Assembly (NCBI GenBank): GCA_015956445.1
Contig: WIUZ02000016.1
Span: 682,001 to 746,000 of the forward strand
Reading direction: 5' to 3'
Length of the DNA: 64,000 nt
DNA from: Thelephora terrestris
Taxonomy: Eukaryota; Basidiomycota; Agaricomycetes; Thelephorales; Thelephoraceae
Part shown: positions 57,060 through 64,000 of the stretch, one piece after another
How the letters are laid out: each line of letters opens with the position of its first letter
How positions within the stretch are numbered: position 1 is the stretch's first letter
Translations under genes and position numbers: made by a program
The notes under the pieces: generated by a model
The model's input: the letters and a program-made list of their open reading frames with translations, nothing else
Databases searched by the model: none
What the model was told of the DNA's origin: nothing

Positions 57060-57185
57060 GAGGACCTACAACCCTTCATTGATCACGTTCGTTAGGATTC
57101 ATGCGCATGGTTCGGATGATGTTTGACCAAGAACTGTAGCGAGGATTAGACTGGGATTGCGGCCTCAATTCTGCATTGACCAAGA
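57060..57185 (+). pseudogene. Second, isolated dynamin effector-domain remnant
   Basis: Bases around 57117-57185 read FDQEL, stop, RGLDWDCGLNSALTKRLDV. This parallels IDQELLRGLDWDRGIRGALI of the dynamin gene 500 bp upstream. Only about 40 codons remain, with a TAG where the parent has a sense codon. It looks like the tail of a tandemly duplicated dynamin gene. The following 57190-57780 holds no recognisable exon. Confidence 0.55.
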
Positions 57186-57799
57186 GACTCGATGTCACTT
57201 TTTGAAGAGAGACGAACCGTGCTCCTCTCTGCAAGGTGGGAACTACAGAGCATTTGATTGTCCCTCCCGCCCATGTCACGATCCAAATTTCGTACTTTGC
57301 GGATAGAATTTTTTCAGGGTATCTCTTGGTTGAATACCGCTGTAGTGCGTGCAGGTCTCTCAAAGTTTTATCGTTCCAAATGTAGGCTGGAATCCAGCCC
57401 CAAATTCAAGCAGGGGAGAAGGATGCGAGGGGGGACTGCTGTGGGGGGAACGCTCTGATCTAGAATAACCCAATCACAAACACGACGATCGGCAACACTC
57501 AACTCACGCGGACCCACCACGGATACCTTGTTACTCGCTGCGACGACCTGCAAACAGCTCATACACTTTCGCTGCAAGAAGCTCACGCTACTAATGGGAA
57601 TGGGAGGTCGAGAGACAGATGCTTTTGGCAGGAGACATCCCCGTCTGTCCCGTGGTTACAAACCCCGCCCCGCCCGACCATTGTCTGGACCTTTACGTGG
57701 AGTCCTCGGGATGCTTTTAGGTGTACCTGAACCGAGGGGGACCCCCATGAAGCCAACAGCGGAGGATAGACTACTCCTTTTGGCGAGCGCTTGACGGAA

Positions 57800-59440
57800 G
57801 GCCCCTGCTTCGGCACTTGCCGGCGGCTTCAAACGCCCAAACAGAACCTATCCTCCTCTCGCGTTTCATGTCAGATCCGATACGACGCAACCACCTCCCC
57901 AAATACCTCTATCAAGTTTATGACGGATGGCGTTCTACTCCGGCAACTCTCCTCGGATTTCTTACTCCGCAAGTATCCTGTCACCATCATCGACGAAGCG
58001 CACGAACGGAGTATGAACACGGATATATTGTTTGGCGTGCTCAGCAGGGTGCTGAAACTTCGGGAAGAAATTTGGAGAGAGGGGAGGGACGATATCAAGG
58101 TATGGTCCAAGTTCATTGAACCGCGTTTTATATCCCCTTCAACTTGCTTCCATAGCCCCTTCATCTGGTAATCATGTCTGCTACTCTCAATATATACGAC
58201 ATGGCGGAGAACAAGACTCTGTTCGCGACTCCACCTCCCACGATCAACGTTCCAGGTCGTCAATAGCCCGTTACGATCCATTTCAGCAGGAAGACCAAGC
58301 CGGATTACGTCGCAGAAGCTGTCCGCAAGACAAGAAAGATCCACAACCGGCTGCCTCCTGGAGGGATCCTCATTTTCCTTACCGGGAAAAACGAGATAAC
58401 GGGGGTTTGCAGAAAGCTAGAGGTGAGGTTTGGCCCAATGGCACTATCGGAAAAGAAGAGGAAGCAGCTCACCATCTCGAACCGCCAGAGGGGGTGCGAC
58501 AGGGGGAATTGGCGACGGATGTCGACGACGGTATGGATATTGATGGAAGTGGTAACGACGAGCGGGCGCTGGACAGTGAAAGCGAGAACGAAGAGAACGG
58601 AATGGAGGACATTTGGGACGATGTCGGCAGTGAGTGTATGTGGCTCCTCTTCCTTTCCAGTAGTTCTTATCAGCACCGCACTTCAGCGCCGATGCACATA
58701 GTGCCCTTGTCCTCTCTGCCACCGGAAGAAAAACCACTCAGGGTATTTGAACCCCGGACTGTGGAAGGTGGAACGAGGTAAACCGAAACTGGGACGCGCG
58801 CAAGGTTAATCTCATCCGCTTTTGTAGAGACGGTACGACTTGGACACGGTATCCAAGCTTTCCAAGCGAGCTGGATCTCCAAAGCTTCCGCTACTCAACG
58901 AGCAGGTCGTGCCGGACGGACCGGTCCTGGACATTGCTATCGGCTCTACTCCTCTGCCGTATCCGAGAACTACTTTGACGAATTCAGCAAACCCGAAATT
59001 CTTCCCATGCCTATAGACGGAGTGGTCCTTCAGATGAAGAGTATGCATATCGATGCCGTGGTCAACTTCCCCTTCCCCACCCCACCCTCCCGCGATATGC
59101 TGCTCAAATCTGAGAAATTCTTAACGCACCTGGGCGCTCTCCAGAAAACTGGGACGGGTGAAGCTCAACTTACGGATTTGGCACGGTCGATGGCCCTCTT
59201 CCCGTTGTCACTACGGTACTCGAGGATGTTGATCAGCGGGATGCCTCCCGTATGTCATTGCCATCGTCTCGGCGCTTTCGCTTGGGTAACCCTTCTTACA
59301 CGAGGAAGCACTCAGCGCTGACGATGAGGACAAACACTCTGGCAGAGGCATGGACGACGAATCACAGTACATCACTAAAGAGAAGGTCAAAACTAAGGAG
59401 CAGGGGAAGGCAAGGCGGCGCTCCTTTTTTCAGAACCAGC
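57800..59440 (+). pseudogene. ECM16: DHX37/Ecm16-type DEAH-box RNA helicase, truncated and frameshifted
   Basis: Readable blocks in shifting frames: [38 protein letters not shown] near 58175, PVTIHFSRKTKPDYVAEAV, NRLPPGGILIFLTGKNEI, an acidic insert, RRYDLDT, QRAGRAGRTGPGHCYRLYS and MPIDGVVLQMKSMHID. That is the order of the ribosome-assembly helicase DHX37/Ecm16 (Dhr1), which acts on pre-18S rRNA with U3 snoRNA. Missing: the P-loop exon at the N-terminus, and the segment between EGGTR (58779) and RRYDLDT (58830) that should hold motif V. One G is missing near 58850. The C-terminal oligonucleotide-binding fold is not seen after 59440. Confidence 0.8.
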
Positions 59441-59469
59441 AGGTGAGTCGTAAAACCCCTCAGAAGCCG

Positions 59470-59799
59470 CGTCAGCTTATTTAAAAAAAAAAACCAAATA
59501 CGCGAGGTTTTTTGGTTTTTTTTAAATTTACCGTTCAACATGGAATGTCAGAATCAAAGTTCCGTCGGGTATCTCGCGTGAGCTCGCGTGCCGCTTCCAC
59601 TTCATTCCCAAGCTGCTTAAGGACTGCTGGCAAGCAGAACGTCATCTCCAGCTGTCGGTGGAAGATGTCCTGGCTGTGTCAAGACGGCTGCCTCTGCCTC
59701 CGGTACAATCTCCCCAGTTGGAGGTTTTGCACAACGGCACGAGGATCCCAGTTCTGACTTGACGAAATTTGGTGCGCTCCTCTCCTAATCGCACGGCAA
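59470..59799 (+). other. A/T homopolymer block and unrecognised coding fragment
   Basis: 59480-59525 is a run of A, then AAATACGCGAGG, then a T-rich run, nearly a hairpin. After it a plus-strand frame reads LLKDCWQAERHLQLSVEDVL then LPLPPVQSPQLEVLHNGTRIP to a stop near 59760. It is protein-like, but I cannot name it. It may be the last exon of an otherwise lost gene. Confidence 0.3.
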
Positions 59800-59819
59800 T
59801 GTCAAATTCATCAGGTGCT

Positions 59820-60400
59820 GTAGATCAACTGTTCCTCGGAATGACCCACGGTGGGCTTTCCCCTCCCATCACACACCTGCCCGAGGTCAACGCCACAGTT
59901 TTCACAAGCCGGTCTCTTGAAACCCACATCCGAAGAGCGCAAAGGCCTCTTATCGAACCTCGATGCCGAAGACCACGACAACGGCGAACTGCCTCGTTAC
60001 GAAGATGAAGAGTATGCCGAGTCTCGAGGACGCACCCCGCTGCGGAAGAGGAGCGATTGTTGGCAGCCTCATCGCTTTGATTCCCGGAGCATCGTTCCTT
60101 GTGCCAGTGTCGAGGGGCTGGTGTTCAGGAATAGATTCTGCAAGTCGAGTGACGGACCCTTCAGATTGCTCAGCAACGGGGCACACGATTTCAAACGAAT
60201 AGTTTGGATTGTGTCTATTGATGGTCTTCGGTGAGCCTTGCAATGGTGATGCATAACGCGTGGTGCTTATACAGTGCAACGTCCGTCGGGCAGGGCGGAT
60301 TATCTCGACCGGGGGTTCACCCCGCATCTTTTGGATATCAGCAAAGAGGGCCTTCGAGCGAAGTTTATGAGACCGGTATATTCCCTGTACGCGCCCCATT
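59820..60400 (+). pseudogene. Type I phosphodiesterase/nucleotide pyrophosphatase, N-terminal fragment
   Basis: An acidic cytosolic N-terminus (DHDNGELPRYEDEEYAE.. RGRTPLRKR), a hydrophobic segment IVGSLIALIPGASFLVPV in a shifted frame, then HDFKRIVWIVSIDGLR and, after an intron, ADYLDRGFTPHLLDISKEG and AKFMRP. The SIDGLRADYL block contains the metal-binding Asp of the NPP family, whose members split phosphodiester bonds in nucleotides outside the cell or in the vacuole. The catalytic Thr region (FPNH) and the rest are not readable after about 60400, and the frame changes between RTPLRKR and the membrane segment. I judge it a broken copy. Confidence 0.6.
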
Positions 60401-60771
60401 GTAACTGTACGGCGAGGTACTGATCTCTCATTCTAGCCATTATCATTCCCGTGAGTTCATCGAATCCCGGCGCAGTGCTTTATCTGACTCGCTTCGCGAC
60501 GGTAGTAATCACTAGGAAGAGATTCTGGTGCACCTGATTGTTCGATCCCAGTCTGAGATGCATGGTCTGACCCCTTTGTATTGGGACCTGGTAAGTTTAG
60601 TGATACCAATTTCTTGGACAATTTCAATTGAGCACTAACTTAGATTGGCAACGGTCAAGCCGACCGGCCCTTCACCGATGACAACAAATTCGCATTTTAC
60701 CTGCACTATTTCCACGATGCATCAGGTTTTTCTAATTTGTCCCGTCTCCATCATGCCTCCTGCTGACATAT

Positions 60772-61903
60772 TTGGTACCAAAACTCACAGGCAAGGGAAA
60801 GGCATCGGTTGTGGACAGGTCACGCGTTCCCAATTCGGGATCGCAACCGACAACTTCCATTGAAAACCCTAGTTTGGTCTATCGACTCCAGAAGATGAAC
60901 GGTATGGAGAGGAAAAGGCGCTCGAGGACTCGGAGAGACCAGCCATCCGCGGATAGGCCTGGTCAACCGTACCAGAGGAACCTTCATACTCGAGCAGCCT
61001 CTTCGATGACCCAGCTGGCACCTCTAGACCCCTGTAGTCATTCGCCCTCCAGGCGCCAAGACGCATCGCAGGTCTCAAAATCAGGAATATCCCCATCCTA
61101 TCTCGACGCTTTCCCGCCCGCAATTTCATTGGATGAACGTGGGTCATCATACCCCTCAGCCACTTCCCCCTCCCACAGTTCCTCACCTTCATCACCATAT
61201 TATCTCGGCGCTGCAACATCTTTATCATCTCAGGGGTCGAGAAACATAAGTTCCTTACAAGCGTCTTTACCGATCCCGACCCCCGCTTTCGATGATTTCC
61301 CAGCATATGGCTCTAGCTTTGCAGTCTGCTCCGGATTCTTTCTTTTCAACGTTGCCTGGCTATCACGAGTTCCAGAGCTATAGTCATGTACTCTCTCGCA
61401 AACCAAGTTCACAGCACCCTGTGTCTCAGGCCATCCAATTCGACGGATCGCAGTTGGCGATGCAGTGCAACGATGTCTACGGATCTAGTCGTTCGTGCTG
61501 GAACGAGGACAGCAGACAACAGGGATGGATGGAATTGTCGGCGTATCCCCGCTTCCTGGAGTCAGAACCTTCCAGCGTTTTGACTCCACGATTAGCGCAT
61601 CAGCCAGGAAAAACCTCCGCGACTTCCTCTTTCCCTCCAACATTGCACGATTTAGACGCTCCTCCCGCAGGAAATCCTGGTGCTAACTACTTTTATCCGG
61701 ATTATGAAGATCACGCCGCTGGAACGTCCGTATACGGTACAGAACACCCGGTTCCTCGCCAGCCCCTCTCCGGACGCGGATCTCCCGACCACCGTCCCAT
61801 ACTATTCATAATCACTTCCCGTGTTTTACCGCATCCACGCCAGGTCCGGCGTGATGTATATACTAGACTGCCAGTATTCTGCCTCGTTTTACCCCTCGTG
61901 TAG
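60772..61903 (+). CDS. Unrecognised Ser/Pro-rich reading frames
   Basis: A frame from 60772 to 61383 and a second from about 61322 to 61903 are both rich in Ser, Pro, Tyr and Gln, overlapping around 61300-61380 as exons of one gene might. The first starts basic (MERKRRSRTRRDQPS) and passes into SSPSSPYYLGAATSLSS; the second has PPAGNPGANYFYPDYEDHA. Composition resembles the disordered tail of a fungal transcription factor, but no DNA-binding domain is visible upstream in 60400-60770. No function assigned. Confidence 0.35.
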
Positions 61904-62820
61904 TATCAAACAGACGCCAGTTGTATCTAGTTTGACACCAGCTGGTCGATCACGGGAAGCTAAGGTTACAGTCAAAGCATCGACACTTTTTCTGCTTCCA
62001 GATCAACGTCGCCAAAGATCTCGATACTCGGACGTTGACGACGCAGAGGTTTGCATAGTTAACGCAATCGTTAACTTCATCGAGCGACGGAGCGATAAGG
62101 CTGAGAAAATCGTCATTTTCTCTTGTGATGGCGTTGCCCATGCGTGTCGATACAGGCGACGGCTCAGCGAGATAAGGATAGCCCCGGCAAAGCCAAGACC
62201 GACGACGATGCAATGATCTCCTCACGCTGTTCAAGGCCAGCGGCGCCGACAAGTTGTCACTTTCCGAGCGTCGCCCCTCGCAGGATCATGATGCGATTCT
62301 AGGTACCAACTCGACTGCCTGCCACTGTGTGATCTAGGTCGATCAATGTTGAAATACGACGTCCGCGTCCGTAGTGGAATCCTGCTCCTAGGGTTCGCCA
62401 TGTGGTTCCACTGGTTCTTTGATGTTTGCTTGTTTCTGATCATCAGCCGATTACCCAAATTGTTCCGATCTCACTCGAAAGCAAGTCAGAATGGTGTCCG
62501 CAAAACCTGCACGGCAACTTAGCACGATGTCAAAGCTACCTGGACTTTTGTGGCTTATCCTCGATAATCCTACGATATCCATCGGCGGACTTGATGGGTC
62601 TGGGAACTTCAAGTTTGGATAGCCGAAACGGCGTGACCTTCGAGATACCTCCGCGAGAGGTCCGGTTGGTATGACTTTCAGATACTCTGCAGGAGGCCCG
62701 GTAAGTACGACTTCGGCGCAATTCTTCCTCGCACATAACCGAACACTATCGTTCGCCGAGAGGCCCGATCCTCTGGTGTAAGAAGGACGTCTTCGAGTAT
62801 CCCCTGTGAAGTCTCCGGTC
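61904..62820. other. Region without a clear gene, probably degraded 5' part of the MUN-domain gene
   Basis: Several short frames on both strands (for example DDAEVCIVNAIVNFIERRSD near 62040-62095 on the plus strand) suggest eroded exons belonging to the gene downstream. Continuous reading is broken by stops every 20-60 codons. I do not assign boundaries. Confidence 0.3.
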
Positions 62821-64000
62821 CGTTTTCTTGATCGAAGCCTTCGCGGTCATGTCCGTGTCTGTCGAGACGTTCCCACTGTCCGTTTTTTTTTTCACAGAAC
62901 CTGAAGTCTCGCTGGGGATACTCACTGAAGCGCACGTTGAACTCATCAACGAGTGTGCGCTGAGGTGGAGGATTGGCCAGCCATATCGAGTGTCGTGTTT
63001 CCTGGAGTTAATTAGGCAATCTTACGAACGGAATGAAGTGCCGATCGAATGCATACCAGAAGCGCTTGGCAACGTGAAGAAAGTGTAACAGGAACTGGAT
63101 CTGGAGAAGTGGCCGATACAAGATGTAGGTGCATCTGACTTTGAATCTCGACCTGCCTCATCTCCTCTTTCTCAGAACGACTACCTTGCGCACGTGTATG
63201 GAAGTTTGTACTCCGTTCTTCTTGGACCGATCTACCAAGCCCTGGAGTCGATCCCTCGACTTGGAGCATCTAAGTTAAAACCATACCTCCGTATACTGGA
63301 GCCTGCCCAAGACCGCCGGCTCCTACAGCGGTTTGATGTGGATATACAAGCTAGAATAATGGACGTCCAAGAGCAGGTCAAGATATCTGCAGAGGCAAGC
63401 TACCATAGGAAGTTCAAGGAGCTGGGGAGTCGGCCAGGGGTCAACAGGGCTTTACGTCTACTGTTGGTCACGGATGAAATCGAAAAGTGGACGAAGCTGA
63501 TGGACAAAGTGTTGGAAGAACCTATCTCAGGGTAATATCCGTGCTTCTCTGGTGTGGCGGTTGCATCTCTGATTTTGATGAGTGCAGGAAGATCGATGTG
63601 GTTGCCTTGGTGGTGGAAGTCGTAGTGCCGTTATTCCTCATGGAACTCGATGCGTCATCAAAACACTTGTGGCAGGATTGGATGAACGGACCAACGCCAG
63701 ACGTTCCCATCGAAGACCCCCTCTCGTTGTATAGGCGGACGAGAGTGATGATGGACATTTACCATGCTTACTGCCCGAAGTCTGTTTGTTTTCTTCCTAC
63801 CCGATTGAACTGCTTAAACCATCCTCGAGCAGAGGTGATGCCGAGTTTGACGTTGGTGCCTTCTTTGGGCCATCTGTCAGGCAATGGTTAGTCAACACGG
63901 ATGATAAGATGACACAGTGGGTCCAAGCGGTAAGTCTTGGACATTTTGTCCGACATATTGCTAAGTATCTAACTCGACGACAGGCCATCGCTGCAGATAA
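62820..64000 (+). pseudogene. Munc13-like MUN-domain protein, partial (continues past window), with internal stop
   Basis: Plus-strand exons: HVELINECALRWRIGQPYRV, then QELDLEKWPIQD, an intron ending TTCTCAG near 63175, NDYLAHVYGSLYSVLLGPIY..RLLLVTDEIEKWTKLMDKVL, then after another intron VALVVEVVVPLFLMELDASS, LYRRTRVMMDIYHAYCP, and near the window end FGPSVRQWLVNTDDKMTQWV. The last two blocks are the MHD1 signature of MUN-domain proteins, which help dock secretory vesicles. A TAA at 63086-63088 lies in frame between NVKKV and QELDL, so this copy looks broken. The C2 domain, if any, lies outside the window. Confidence 0.75.

Overview
This is a stretch of a basidiomycete genome, most likely Agaricomycotina. 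The evidence is many short introns (about 40-70 nt) with GT..AG ends, a CxC2-KDZ transposase, an OrsD/RecQ-type protein, and gene types usual in mushroom-forming fungi. It has two halves: about 46.6 kb of nested transposons on the left and about 17 kb of degraded host genes on the right.

Left half (1-39235). A KDZ transposase gene (15850-about 25257, + strand) is broken by three later insertions, each with a target-site duplication (TSD): element I (16745-19112, GTATC), element B (19939-23243, ATCAA) and a CACTG fold-back element J (23464-24416, AAA). Removing I or J together with one TSD copy restores the reading frame exactly; B lies in an intron. To its left, a CACTG element M (8995-15620) is split by a Ty1/copia element (9580-15605, TSD CCCTT). 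Left of that lie a divergent gene of unknown function (7689-8988), an IS630/Tc1-mariner-like transposase relic (2361-4110) and fragments of two large LTR-like elements. To its right (26190-39235) is a pile of related LTR-like elements (G, C, E, D), themselves hit by a solo LTR (O) and CACTG elements (Q, and the 1.2-kb palindrome R).

The most unusual objects are the LTR-like elements A, B, C, D, E, G, H and I. Where both ends are visible they are 2.4-3.3 kb, end in TG..CA (TGTCAGG..CCTGACA in the main subfamily) and make 5-bp TSDs. Their right part has a TATA promoter reading rightward. Their left part holds a multi-exon coiled-coil gene reading the opposite way. No reverse transcriptase belonging to them is present in the window.

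Middle (39964-about 46440, minus strand). A seven- or eight-exon gene fuses cysteine-rich OrsD-like (DUF3505) modules, a tyrosine-recombinase-like domain and a complete RecQ-type helicase with C-terminal zinc clusters. Its 5' side abuts a LIS1/PAC1 gene that is cut off in its WD repeats.

Right half (46640-64000). Recognisable host genes, in order: PAC1/LIS1 fragment, glutaminase A-like, a conserved Ser/Pro-rich protein, a pyridoxamine-phosphate-oxidase-like protein, CDK1/Cdc2, dynamin, DHX37/Ecm16 RNA helicase, a nucleotide pyrophosphatase/phosphodiesterase, an unrecognised Ser/Pro-rich reading frame and a Munc13-like MUN-domain protein. Most carry premature stops, frameshifts or deletions of conserved blocks, so this looks like a decaying copy of a host segment, although some single-base indels could be consensus errors. 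I saw no tRNA, rRNA or CRISPR array. All reading was by eye, and exon boundaries are approximate unless a splice site is stated.
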